Positions 38,076 to 46,062 of a stretch of DNA of 64,000 nucleotides are shown here, in pieces. This stretch comes from Mycolicibacterium moriokaense (GTDB lineage: Bacteria; Actinomycetota; Actinomycetes; Mycobacteriales; Mycobacteriaceae): contig NZ_AP022560.1 in the NCBI RefSeq assembly GCF_010726085.1, positions 5,394,001-5,458,000 on the forward strand, read 5' to 3'. The notes under the pieces were generated by a model. That model had not been told where the DNA came from. It saw only the letters and a list, made by a program, of their open reading frames with translations, and ran no database searches. Every line of letters begins with the position of its first letter. The stretch's first letter is position 1. The position numbers were made by a program, and so were the translations under genes.

Positions 38076-38951
38076 ATGAGCACGGTCGCGTTCTTGGGGT
38101 TGGGCCACATGGGCGGGCCGATGGCGGCGAACCTCGTCGCGGCGGGCCACACCGTGCGGGGCTTCGACCCCGTCGCCGCACTCAAGGACGCGGCCGCCGA
38201 GAAGGGTGCGCAGGTCTTCGACAGTGGGGCCGAAGCGGTTTCGGGGGCCGAGGTCGTCATCACGTCGCTGCCCAACGGCAACGTCGTGAAGGCGGTGTAC
38301 GCCGAGGCGCTGCCCGCGGCCGCGAAGGGGACGCTGTTCATCGACACCTCCACGATCTCGGTCGACGACGCGCGCGCCATTCACGCCCAGGCACTCGAGC
38401 AGGGCCACGCCCAGCTGGACGCCCCGGTCTCCGGTGGGGTGAAGGGCGCGGTCGCAGGCACGCTGGCGTTCATGGTCGGCGGCGAGGCCGACGCGGTGGA
38501 GCGGGCTCGGCCGATCCTGGAACCGCTGGCGGGCAAGATCATTCACTGCGGCGACTCCGGCACCGGGCAGGCCGCCAAACTGTGCAACAACATGGTGCTG
38601 GCGGTGCAGCAGATCGTCGCTGGCGAGGCCTTTGTGCTGGCCGAGAAACTGGGTCTGTCCGCGCAGTCGCTGTTCGACGTGATCACCGGTGCGACGGGTA
38701 ACTGCTGGGCGATCCACACCAATTGCCCTGTGCCGGGCCCGGTTCCGACGTCACCGGCCAACAACGATTTCAAGCCGGGCTTCGCCACCGCGTTGATGAC
38801 CAAGGACATCAGCCTCGCGATGGACGCCGTGAAATCGACCGGTGCGTCGGCGCCGCTCGGCTCTCATGCCGCGGAGATCTACACGAAGTTCAACGAAGAG
38901 AACGCTGACAAGGACTTCAGCGCGGTCATCGAACTGATCCGCAACGGCTGA
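38076..38951 (+). CDS. mmsB: 3-hydroxyisobutyrate dehydrogenase
   Basis: 291 residues, beta-hydroxyacid dehydrogenase family: VAFLGLGHMGGPMAANLVAAGH, DAPVSGGVKGAVAGTLAFMVGG, catalytic Lys in GTGQAAKLCNNM and FKPGFATALMTKDISLAM. It oxidises 3-hydroxyisobutyrate to methylmalonate semialdehyde, the MmsA substrate. The IS element begins 35 bases after its stop. Confidence 0.96.
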   Translation: MSTVAFLGLGHMGGPMAANLVAAGHTVRGFDPVAALKDAAAEKGAQVFDSGAEAVSGAEVVITSLPNGNVVKAVYAEALPAAAKGTLFIDTSTISVDDARAIHAQALEQGHAQLDAPVSGGVKGAVAGTLAFMVGGEADAVERARPILEPLAGKIIHCGDSGTGQAAKLCNNMVLAVQQIVAGEAFVLAEKLGLSAQSLFDVITGATGNCWAIHTNCPVPGPVPTSPANNDFKPGFATALMTKDISLAMDAVKSTGASAPLGSHAAEIYTKFNEENADKDFSAVIELIRNG

Positions 38952-38980
38952 TCCCCTGCCCCACTGTGCATCTGACGCGG

Positions 38981-38986
38981 GCTAGC
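38981..38986. repeat. Target-site duplication, left copy (GCTAGC)
   Basis: GCTAGC borders the left end of the IS element and is repeated at 40066-40071. It fits the NCTAGN target preference known for IS481. Confidence 0.8.
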
Positions 38987-39008
38987 TGTTCTCGGTCATG
39001 ACGTTGGT
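38987..39008 (+). repeat. IS left terminal inverted repeat
   Basis: 22 bp, identical to the reverse complement of 40044-40065. The transposase stop codon (38996-38998) lies inside it. Confidence 0.9.
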
Positions 39009-39960
39009 TGCAGTCGGCTGATGGGTGGTACCCCGTCGAGTGCGCTGTGGCGGCGTTGAGTGTTGTAGAACTCGACCCAGGGCGCAAGTGCTCGGGCGCG
39101 GTCTGCGTTGGAGGCGAACACCCGGCGATAGGACCATTCGCTTTGCAGGGTGCGGTTATAGCGTTCCACCTTGCCGTTCTGCCATGGGCAGTGCGGCTTG
39201 ATGAACAGGTGTTTGGCGTGCAGTTGGTCGATGACGGCAGCGACGTGGGCCGAGCGCCGATAGCTCAGATGGTTGTCGGTGATCACGCGCTCGATACGCG
39301 AAATGCCCTGCGATTGAAAGTATTGCGCCGCCCGAGCAATGAACCCGGCACACGTCGGACCTTTCTCATCGGCATGGATCTCTGAGTACGCCAGCCGGCT
39401 GTGGTCATCGACCATCGAGTGCACGTAGTCATACCCGATACCGCGCCTGCGGACCTGTTCACTACGCCCGTGAGCGCGCCACCCACCCCCCGTCGGGGAT
39501 ACGACCGAGCTTTTTTGACATCGACATGCACCAGCTCGCCAGGCCGTTGTCGCTCATAGCGTCGTGTCGTGGCCTTCGACGACTTGATCACCGCACCGGT
39601 CATCGGATCGCAGTCACGCAGGTAGGGCACAGCGCGACGGCGCAGAATCCGTCCCACGGTCCGGGGCGCAATGCCCAGTTCAGGACCCAGCCAGTCCTGG
39701 CCCCGACGATGTTTGCGCCGCGCGGCGATCACTTGGCGCTCCACCCGCGCCGAGGTCCGCGAGGGGCTGTGGTGCGGTCGTGAGGACCGGTCATGCAGTC
39801 CGGCCTCACCTTCAGCGGCATAACGGCTGATCCAGGTGTGGACGCATTTGCGGGAGATGCCCATCGCCGCGGCGATATGGGCCTGCGGCCACCCTTGCTG
39901 GTGGCGCTGCACGATCAGCATTCGGCCGTGCAGCGTGGTGCGGGCATTACGGTGGGACAC
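38996..39960 (-). pseudogene. IS481-family transposase, frame disrupted
   Basis: The start GTG 39960 has CCGGAGG upstream. The first frame encodes the helix-turn-helix (WPQAHIAAAMGISRKCVHTW) and the first catalytic Asp region (ELVHVDVKK), then goes out of frame. The downstream frame (from about 39480) continues GGGWRAHGR, HSMVDDHSRLAYSEIHADEK, the second Asp in VITDNHLSYR and the Glu in NGKVERYNRTLQSEW. Two homopolymers are one base longer than the family sequence KKLGRIPDGGGWR would need: A6 (39511-39516) and G6 (39486-39491, minus strand). Removing both gives a 320-residue protein. Decay, a sequencing error or recoding are all possible. Confidence 0.85.
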
Positions 39961-40043
39961 GAGAACCTCCGGGGTGGTGATGGGCCTTCGACAAGCCACA
40001 CCTCACCCGGAGGTTCTCCTCACATCAAGCCAACACGCCTGCT

Positions 40044-40065
40044 ACCAACGTCATGACCGAGAACA
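40044..40065 (-). repeat. IS right terminal inverted repeat
   Basis: 22 bp, the exact reverse complement of 38987-39008. Confidence 0.9.
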
Positions 40066-40071
40066 GCTAGC
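40066..40071. repeat. Target-site duplication, right copy, containing the esterase stop codon
   Basis: GCTAGC. Its central CTA (40067-40069) is the TAG stop codon of the leftward esterase gene, so the duplication kept the esterase intact. Confidence 0.8.
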
Positions 40072-41296
40072 GCTGCGGGTGGCACCCGAGCACGTCGTGG
40101 AACAACGCCTGACGCAACGCGAGCTCTCTGGGGTCGCTGAAGGCGTGGTATCCGAGCTTGTTCATCACGTAGCCGTAGCCGATACCGGTGTTCGGATCGG
40201 CGAACCCGAACGAGCCACCCAGACCCGGCCATCCGTAAGCCCGGTCCGTGGAACCGAATACGAACTTCGATGTGGGCTTGCCGAACCCCAGCGAGAACGA
40301 CGAGTCCAGGTGCATGATCCTGTCGCGTGAGCCGCGCGTGGCCGGCACGGCGGGACCTTCCAAGGCGTCGCGGACGGATTGGCTCAGGCCCAGCTTTGGG
40401 TCGCCGGTGGCCGCGCTCGAGTAGAGCTTGGCGATCGATCTGGCGGTGCCCGTCCCGTTGACCGACGGTATCTCCGGGATCCGCAACTCGTCGCGGTTGA
40501 AGTCGCCCGCCTCCTTGATTCCCTCCGTCACCAGGAACGCGCGGGCGATCAGACTCTTCGGGTTGAACAGCCCCGCCACGAACAACGGGGGCATCGTGTG
40601 GAGATGCAGCAGCATTTCGCGTCGGGTGACGGGCTCCAGGAGTGCCACCCGGGTACGGTCGACCCGCTCCGGTAGCCCGATGTAGAAATCCAGATCGAGC
40701 GGCCCGGCGATCTCGTCGGCGAAGAACCGGCCTACCGTGCGCCCCTGTGGGTCCACCTTGCGGATGAGCGCGGACTGATACCACCCGAGCGTCACCGCGT
40801 GATAGCCGAATCGAGTGCCCGGCTCCCACGCGGGTACCTGCGCCTCGATTCGCCCCGCAAGTTTGTCCGGGTCGGCGATGTCGGCAAGCGACAGGGGCGG
40901 CGCGATCGCGACGAGCCCGGCCTGGTGGCTGAACAGCTGGCGGACGGTGATCGCGCCCTTCCCGCCCTGGGCGAACTCCGGCCAATAGTCGGCCACCTTG
41001 GCGTCGTAATCGAGCAGGCCTCGGGACGCAGCGACCGCAACGGCAATTGACGCAACACCTTTCGTGGTTGAGAACACGTTGACGATGGTGTCCCTCTCCC
41101 ACGGGGTGTGAGTGTGTCCGTTGCGGTACCCGCCCCACAGGTCGATGACCTTGCGGCCGTCGCGGTAGACCGCCAGAGCCGCCCCGATCTCCTGACCGCT
41201 GCTGAAGTTGCGACGGAACACGTCGGCGACCTGACCGTAACCGGCGTCGACCTCCCCTCCGATGAGATCTGTCGGGGTGTGGGGCGGTCGGACCAT
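40067..41296 (-). CDS. Serine esterase / beta-lactamase-family hydrolase (copy 1)
   Basis: 409 residues, class C beta-lactamase fold esterase (EstB, mycobacterial LipL type). The nucleophile and Lys are in VFSTTKGVASIAVAVA (S-x-x-K), the catalytic Tyr is probably in FGYHAVTLGWY, and LFSHQAGL and GLGGSFGFADPNTGIGYGYVMN are further family stretches. Cytosolic, no signal peptide. Probably a lipid or short-chain ester hydrolase. It follows its paralogue by 13 bases; its stop lies in the IS target duplication. Confidence 0.88.
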   Translation of the reverse strand: MVRPPHTPTDLIGGEVDAGYGQVADVFRRNFSSGQEIGAALAVYRDGRKVIDLWGGYRNGHTHTPWERDTIVNVFSTTKGVASIAVAVAASRGLLDYDAKVADYWPEFAQGGKGAITVRQLFSHQAGLVAIAPPLSLADIADPDKLAGRIEAQVPAWEPGTRFGYHAVTLGWYQSALIRKVDPQGRTVGRFFADEIAGPLDLDFYIGLPERVDRTRVALLEPVTRREMLLHLHTMPPLFVAGLFNPKSLIARAFLVTEGIKEAGDFNRDELRIPEIPSVNGTGTARSIAKLYSSAATGDPKLGLSQSVRDALEGPAVPATRGSRDRIMHLDSSFSLGFGKPTSKFVFGSTDRAYGWPGLGGSFGFADPNTGIGYGYVMNKLGYHAFSDPRELALRQALFHDVLGCHPQR

Positions 41297-41309
41297 GGTG
41301 TGGCCTTTC

Positions 41310-42548
41310 TCAGGATTGGGGCCGAGTCCCCAGGATGTCGCGGAACAGTGCCTGGCGCAGGCGCAGTCCTCGGGGATCGCTGATCAGGTGGAATCCGAGC
41401 CTGTTCATCACATAGGCGAAGCCGACGCCGGTGTCGGGATCGGCGAAGCCGACCGAACCGCCCGCGCCGGGCGCTCCGAACGCCCGCTCCGACGATCCGA
41501 TGACGTACTTCGGATTTCTGGGGATGGGCCTGCCGAAACCGAGGGAGAACAACGTGTCCACATGTAAGACCTTGTCGCGCAAGCCTTTCGTCGGGTGCAC
41601 GGGGGGTGCCGTCAACGCATCGAAGACCTGCGGCGTCAACCCGATCTCGGCGCCACCGATGGCGGCAGCACCGTAGAGCCTGGCCACGGACTCGGCGGTG
41701 CCTGTTCCGTTGGCGGCGGGGATCTCGACGACGCGCACGTCTTCGCGATTGAACGTCGAAAGCCCGGTGGCCCCTTCGAACGCGACACCCGCCTGCGCGG
41801 TCAACGTCATCGGAATGAACCAGGCGGCCGCCAGTCGGGGCGGCAGCACGTGCAGATGCAGCAGTGTCGCGAGCTGAGAGGGCACGTGGAGATGCGCCAC
41901 CCGGTCACGGTCGACATCGGCGGGCAATCCGATGTGGAAGTCCAGCCCGAGTGGCCCTGCGATCTCGTCGGCGAAATACCGGCCGAGGGTGCGCCGCTGC
42001 GGGTCGACATGCCGGATGAGTTCGGAGGCGTACCAGCCCAGCGTCACGCCGTGGTACCCGTGCCGGGTGCCCGGCCGCCACGCGGGGACCTGAGCCGCCA
42101 GCCGCTGCGACAGCTTCTCGGGCACGGCGATTTCGCCGAGGGTCACCAGCGGCTTGATCACCGGCAGCCCGGCCTGGTGGCCCAGCAGTTGTCGCACCGT
42201 GACGGCCTCCTTGCCGCCCTGAGCGAACTCCGGCCAGTAGTCGGCCACCCTGGCGTCGTAGTCCAACAGCCCACGCGAGACGGCCAGCGCGACCGTCAGG
42301 GCCGCAACACCTTTCGTCGTCGAGAACGTGTTGACGAGGGTGTCCTTCGTCCACGGGGCTCGGGTGTCGCCGTTGCGGAATCCGCCCCAGAGGTCGACGA
42401 CCTTGCGCCCGTCGCGGTAGACCGCGACCGCGGCGCCCACCTCCGCACCGCTGGAGAGGTTGAGTCGGAATGCGTCGGCGACTTTCCCGTAGCCCTCATC
42501 GACGTCACCGCATACGACCTCGGGCGAGACGCTGATTTTGGAAGCCAT
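41310..42548 (-). CDS. Serine esterase / beta-lactamase-family hydrolase (copy 2)
   Basis: 412 residues, tandem paralogue of the preceding entry with S-x-x-K in TFSTTKGVAALTVALA, Tyr in HGYHGVTLGWY and GAGGSVGFADPDTGVGFAYVMN. The N-terminal CGDVDEGYGKVADAFRLNLSSG aligns with copy 1. First gene of a two-gene leftward operon. Confidence 0.88.
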   Translation of the reverse strand: MASKISVSPEVVCGDVDEGYGKVADAFRLNLSSGAEVGAAVAVYRDGRKVVDLWGGFRNGDTRAPWTKDTLVNTFSTTKGVAALTVALAVSRGLLDYDARVADYWPEFAQGGKEAVTVRQLLGHQAGLPVIKPLVTLGEIAVPEKLSQRLAAQVPAWRPGTRHGYHGVTLGWYASELIRHVDPQRRTLGRYFADEIAGPLGLDFHIGLPADVDRDRVAHLHVPSQLATLLHLHVLPPRLAAAWFIPMTLTAQAGVAFEGATGLSTFNREDVRVVEIPAANGTGTAESVARLYGAAAIGGAEIGLTPQVFDALTAPPVHPTKGLRDKVLHVDTLFSLGFGRPIPRNPKYVIGSSERAFGAPGAGGSVGFADPDTGVGFAYVMNRLGFHLISDPRGLRLRQALFRDILGTRPQS

Positions 42549-42645
42549 GACCTAGTTCACCGCCTGCGCGGCGGACTCAGCCAATGACACACCGCCGTGC
42601 GCGCGAATTTTATCTGCGCAGACGCTGCAAAGGTGGTGATTCCGG

Positions 42646-43449
42646 CTAAGCGGCGGACGGCTTGTGCGTCACCCACCAACGACCGTGCATCCGTTGGCAA
42701 TCGGCGACGTGAAGCGGCGAATCGCCGCCGAAGTCCGGACGCACACTCACCGCCGCCGGGATGTCAGGGGCGCCCTCCCCGGTAATGACGACGGTCGCGA
42801 GGCCCGCCCCGGTGGCCGCCCGCAATCCGCAGGCCGACCCGCTGATCGCGAGCGCGTTCTCCGCGGCGATCCCGAGCTCACCGAGCGCGAGGCGATGAGA
42901 CTCCGGGTTGGGCATCGTCTGCTTGACGTCCTCGACGGTCACCGCAGTCTCGACGATGCCCTCACCGACCAGCTGGCGGACCAGCGGCTCCGCCCAGCTC
43001 CGATGACCACTCGTCACGACGGCCACCTGCAGTCCGGCCGCGAACGCCTCCATCACGAAGTCGGCGAGGCCGGGACGCGGAGCGAGATCGCGCTCAAGGA
43101 TGAGCTCGTCGAACAACATGGTCTTGGTGTTGTAGATGTCGTCGGCGAGCAGCTTCGTCAGCACATCGGACTCGGTCGCCACGCCGCGCTTGCGCAGTTC
43201 GGCGGCGACGCGTTGGCGCTCATCGGTGAGCGCAAGCAGCTGCCGGTAGCGCGTCACGGACCAGCTGAGGTCGAGTCCATGGGCGGCGAACGCCGCGTTG
43301 TACGCCACTCGGTGACCGTCGCATTCGATGTCCGTCAGCGCATCGAGGTCGAAGATCACCGCCCGAAGCGGACATCGGGCTCCGGCGGGCGAGGCGGAAT
43401 CCCACCAGAAGCGGCCGGCGCGCCAAGTCGTCTCTTGCGTTGTCGGCAT
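42646..43449 (-). CDS. HAD-superfamily hydrolase, beta-phosphoglucomutase-like
   Basis: 267 residues. Motif I is VIFDLDALTDIE with the Asp nucleophile and the Asp acid/base but Ala where Gly is usual; motif II is VTSGHRSW, and the later part has CGLRAATGAGLATVVITGEG. The N terminus (TTQETTWRAGRFWWDSASP) is a mycobacterial extension before the HAD core. ATG 43449 begins this extension; the frame runs further but into the divergent promoter. Substrate unknown. Confidence 0.82.
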   Translation of the reverse strand: MPTTQETTWRAGRFWWDSASPAGARCPLRAVIFDLDALTDIECDGHRVAYNAAFAAHGLDLSWSVTRYRQLLALTDERQRVAAELRKRGVATESDVLTKLLADDIYNTKTMLFDELILERDLAPRPGLADFVMEAFAAGLQVAVVTSGHRSWAEPLVRQLVGEGIVETAVTVEDVKQTMPNPESHRLALGELGIAAENALAISGSACGLRAATGAGLATVVITGEGAPDIPAAVSVRPDFGGDSPLHVADCQRMHGRWWVTHKPSAA

Positions 43450-43483
43450 GCAGATAGGGTGGCCCACATCACAGCCCCCTACC

Positions 43484-43499
43484 TCCCCCATTTGGGGGA
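43484..43499. promoter_or_regulatory. Operator-like palindrome TCCCCCATTTGGGGGA
   Basis: Perfect 7-bp arms around a 2-bp centre, in the 116-bp divergent region between the HAD gene and the NarL-type regulator gene. Such a symmetric site suits a dimeric regulator; the adjacent LuxR-type response regulator is the obvious candidate. Confidence 0.5.
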
Positions 43500-43565
43500 T
43501 CGGCGATGCCAACTTCTCCTACCCATGGAAAACACTAGAAAACACCAGGTCATAAGGTGGTGAAC

Positions 43566-44228
43566 ATGACATCCGGCGCTCCGGTGCGGCTTGTCCTGGT
43601 CGACGACCACGAGATGGTCATCGAAGGTCTCAAAGCCATGCTCGCCGCCTTCCGCAACCGCGTGGAGGTGGTCGGGCAGGCGATCGGCGCCGAGCGGGCG
43701 GTCGGCGTCGTCGACGAACTCGATCCCGACATCGTGCTGTCAGACGTGCGGATGCACGGCTCAAGCGGCCTGGACCTGTGCATGGAACTTCGTGAACGCA
43801 ATCCGGAGCGCAAGGTCGTGATGCTGTCGGTGTACGACGACGAGCAGTACCTCTTCCAGGCCCTGCGCGTCGGCGCGTCGGGATACCTCCTGAAGAGCAT
43901 CACCAGCGACGAGCTGGTCCGACAGCTCGAGTTCGTCCATCGCGGGGAAACCGCGATCGACCCGAGCATGGCAGCCAGGGCGGTCGACACCGCTGCGCGG
44001 ATCCAGCGCGACGAGTTCTGGCCCGGTGCGCGGCAGGGGTTGACCCAACGCGAGAGCGAGATCCTGTCGTATGTGGTGAACGGTCTGTCCAACCGGGCCA
44101 TCGCAGGGAAGCTGGTGATCGGCGAGGAGACCGTCAAGACGCACCTGAGCTCCATCTACCGCAAGCTCGGCGTCACCGACCGAACAGGCGCGGTGGCCAC
44201 GGCGCTGCGGGAGGGCATCTACCAATGA
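43566..44228 (+). CDS. NarL/LuxR-family response regulator
   Basis: 220 residues. The receiver domain has VLVDDHEMVIEGL, phosphoacceptor Asp60 in IVLSDVRMHG and Lys in SGYLLKSITS; the C-terminal LuxR helix-turn-helix is LTQRESEILSYVVNGLSNRA, EETVKTHLSSIYRKLGV. A DNA-binding activator or repressor. ATG 43566 has AGGTGG upstream; GTG 43557 is less likely. Its TGA overlaps the kinase start as ATGA. Confidence 0.93.
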   Translation: MTSGAPVRLVLVDDHEMVIEGLKAMLAAFRNRVEVVGQAIGAERAVGVVDELDPDIVLSDVRMHGSSGLDLCMELRERNPERKVVMLSVYDDEQYLFQALRVGASGYLLKSITSDELVRQLEFVHRGETAIDPSMAARAVDTAARIQRDEFWPGARQGLTQRESEILSYVVNGLSNRAIAGKLVIGEETVKTHLSSIYRKLGVTDRTGAVATALREGIYQ

Positions 44229-45457
44229 CATGGCAGCCCCGGCCGCCCAACGCGGTCCACGACCTCGTCGACGCCGACCGCGAACTCGCCCTGCTGCGCG
44301 AGTTGATCCAGGCCGCGTCGTCGGGGCCCGGCGTCGAACCGCTGGCCGCCGCCGCGGCACGAATGATCACCGCCGCCACCGCCAGCGACGTCTGCTTCGT
44401 GCACGTCCTCGACGACAGCGACCGGTCACTGACGCTCGCGGGGGCCACGCCTCCGTTCGACGCCGAGATCGGCAAGATCCGCCTCCCGTTGGGACAGGGC
44501 ATTTCCGGATGGGTCGCCAGCCACCGCGAGCCCGTCATCATCACCGAGGACAAGGAGAGCGATCCCCGCTACATGCCCTTCCAGTCGCTGCGCGGCCGCG
44601 ACTTCACGTCGATGGTGTCGGTGCCTATGGAGACCGACCCGGGCGGCCTGGTGGGCGTGCTGAACATCCACACCGTCGAGCGGCGCGAGTTCACCGCACG
44701 GGACGTCGAACTTCTGTTGGTGATCGGCAGGCTGATCGCAGGCGCGCTGCATCAGGCTCGGCTGCACCGGCAGCTGGTGGCCCGCGAACGGGCACACGAG
44801 AACTTCGTCGAGCAGGTCATCGAGGCCCAGGAGATCGAGCGGCGGCGGCTGGCGGGCGATATTCATGACGGCATCTCGCAGCGGCTGATCACGCTGTCGT
44901 ACCGGCTCGACGCGGCCAGCCGCTCGGTGTCCGACGATCCGACCGCTGCCGCCGAACAGCTGGAGAAGGCGCGCGAACTGGTCGATCTGACGTTGCAGGA
45001 GGCGCGCGCGGCGATCAGCGGGCTGCGGCCCCCGGTGCTCGACGACCTCGGCCTCGCGGGTGGGCTGGCCAGCCTGGCGCGGTCCATCCCGCAGATCGGC
45101 ATCGAGGTCGATCTGGTGGAGGCCCGCGTGCCCGACCACATCGAGCTCGCGTTGTACCGGATCGCGCAGGAGTGCCTGCAGAACGTCGTCAAGCACGCGA
45201 AAGCCAAGTCCGCGCGGCTCACCTTCGCCGTCGACGCGACGGACAACGGCAGTGTCGCGCGCCTCGAAATCATCGACGACGGAGTCGGTTTCGACACCTT
45301 TGAGCATCCGCTGGGCAGCGACGAGATGGGCGGTTACGGCCTGCTGTCGATGGCTGAACGCGCCGAGATCGTCGGCGGCCGGCTCAACATCCGGTCCCGC
45401 CCCGGCTCGGGCACCGCCGTCACGGCGACGATCCCGCTGCCGCCCCAACTCCAGTGA
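44225..45457 (+). CDS. GAF-domain sensor histidine kinase, HisKA_3 type
   Basis: 410 residues. GAF domain (about 35-190; LPLGQGISGWVASHREPVII), then the HisKA_3 dimerisation region with His214 in RRRLAGDIHDGISQRL, and the HATPase with IDDGVGFD and GYGLLSMAERAEIVGG. No membrane segment, so it senses a cytosolic signal. Partner of the NarL-type regulator with which it overlaps by four bases. Confidence 0.92.
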   Translation: MTWQPRPPNAVHDLVDADRELALLRELIQAASSGPGVEPLAAAAARMITAATASDVCFVHVLDDSDRSLTLAGATPPFDAEIGKIRLPLGQGISGWVASHREPVIITEDKESDPRYMPFQSLRGRDFTSMVSVPMETDPGGLVGVLNIHTVERREFTARDVELLLVIGRLIAGALHQARLHRQLVARERAHENFVEQVIEAQEIERRRLAGDIHDGISQRLITLSYRLDAASRSVSDDPTAAAEQLEKARELVDLTLQEARAAISGLRPPVLDDLGLAGGLASLARSIPQIGIEVDLVEARVPDHIELALYRIAQECLQNVVKHAKAKSARLTFAVDATDNGSVARLEIIDDGVGFDTFEHPLGSDEMGGYGLLSMAERAEIVGGRLNIRSRPGSGTAVTATIPLPPQLQ

Positions 45458-45504
45458 TTTGTGTGCATTCAGGAGCGGTGAGCGCTCGCGAACGCACACA
45501 AATC
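45456..45504. repeat. Dispersed palindromic repeat at a convergent junction (copy A)
   Basis: A 49-bp imperfect palindrome with GATTTGTGTGC/GCACACAAATC arms and an asymmetric centre. Its first two bases are in the kinase stop TGA and the MarR stop begins one base after it. It matches the reverse complement of the repeat at 60644-60692 in 45 of 49 positions. It probably works as a bidirectional terminator. Confidence 0.85.
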
Positions 45505-45505
45505 C

Positions 45506-46018
45506 CTAGAAATCGCCGGCGTTGCGGCGCAGCGTCTCGATCGACTCGGCGAGCGCCCTGGACTCGCGCTCGGACATCCCTATGTCGGCGAAGACCTCGT
45601 TGTTGAGCGTGACGGTGGCGTCCTCGACCGTCGACCGGCCGAGTTCGGTGATCCGCACGAGAGTGGTGCGCCCGTCCGTCGGATGCGGGATGCGCTCCAC
45701 CAGGCCGTCGGCCTCCAGTCGCCGAATGGCGTGCGTGACGCTGGTGACGTGGACCTGCAGGCGGTCGGACGCCTTGGTGATCGGTAGCGCCCCGTCGCGG
45801 GTGAACGCCAACAACCGCAGCAACTCGAAGCGGGAAAAACTGAGGTCATAGGGTCGCAGCGCGTTCTCAACCCGGGCCAGCAGAATCTGGTGCGCCCGCA
45901 TCACCGACGTGACCGCGACCATGCCGTCGGCCACATCACCCCAGCCGAAGCGCTCCCAGTTCTCGCGCGCCAACGCGATGGGATCGCGCTTGCGCGGCCA
46001 CGACGGTTGGGAGGGCAC
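45506..46018 (-). CDS. MarR-family transcriptional regulator, Rv0737-like
   Basis: 170 residues, winged helix: SFSRFELLRLLAFTRDGALP, ITKASDRLQVHVTSVTHAIRRLEADGLVERI and the wing HPTDGRTTLVRITELG. Start GTG 46018 with GAAGAGG close by. In M. tuberculosis the equivalent gene is next to rslA; here the four-gene cluster stands between. It may be the cluster's local regulator. Confidence 0.88.
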   Translation of the reverse strand: MPSQPSWPRKRDPIALARENWERFGWGDVADGMVAVTSVMRAHQILLARVENALRPYDLSFSRFELLRLLAFTRDGALPITKASDRLQVHVTSVTHAIRRLEADGLVERIPHPTDGRTTLVRITELGRSTVEDATVTLNNEVFADIGMSERESRALAESIETLRRNAGDF

Positions 46019-46062
46019 GCCTCTTCATACCGCACATGCCCGCCCTCGGGATCCAGTACCGG

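Larger units (their letters stand above)
38987..40065 (-). mobile_element. IS481-family insertion sequence, 1079 bp
   Basis: Bounded by perfect 22-bp inverted repeats (TGTTCTCGGTCATGACGTTG-GT) at 38987-39008 and 40044-40065, flanked by 6-bp direct repeats GCTAGC. It encodes one leftward DDE transposase with a disrupted frame. Length, TGT...ACA ends, a CTAG target and protein type all fit IS481. Confidence 0.95.

Noticed and set aside
39486..39516. Programmed -1 ribosomal frameshifting as the normal expression mode of the transposase
   Set aside because: The zero-frame codons are AAA AAA G, not the canonical A AAA AAG phase, and a slip would leave seven residues out of register before GGGWR. 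Kept only as a possibility.
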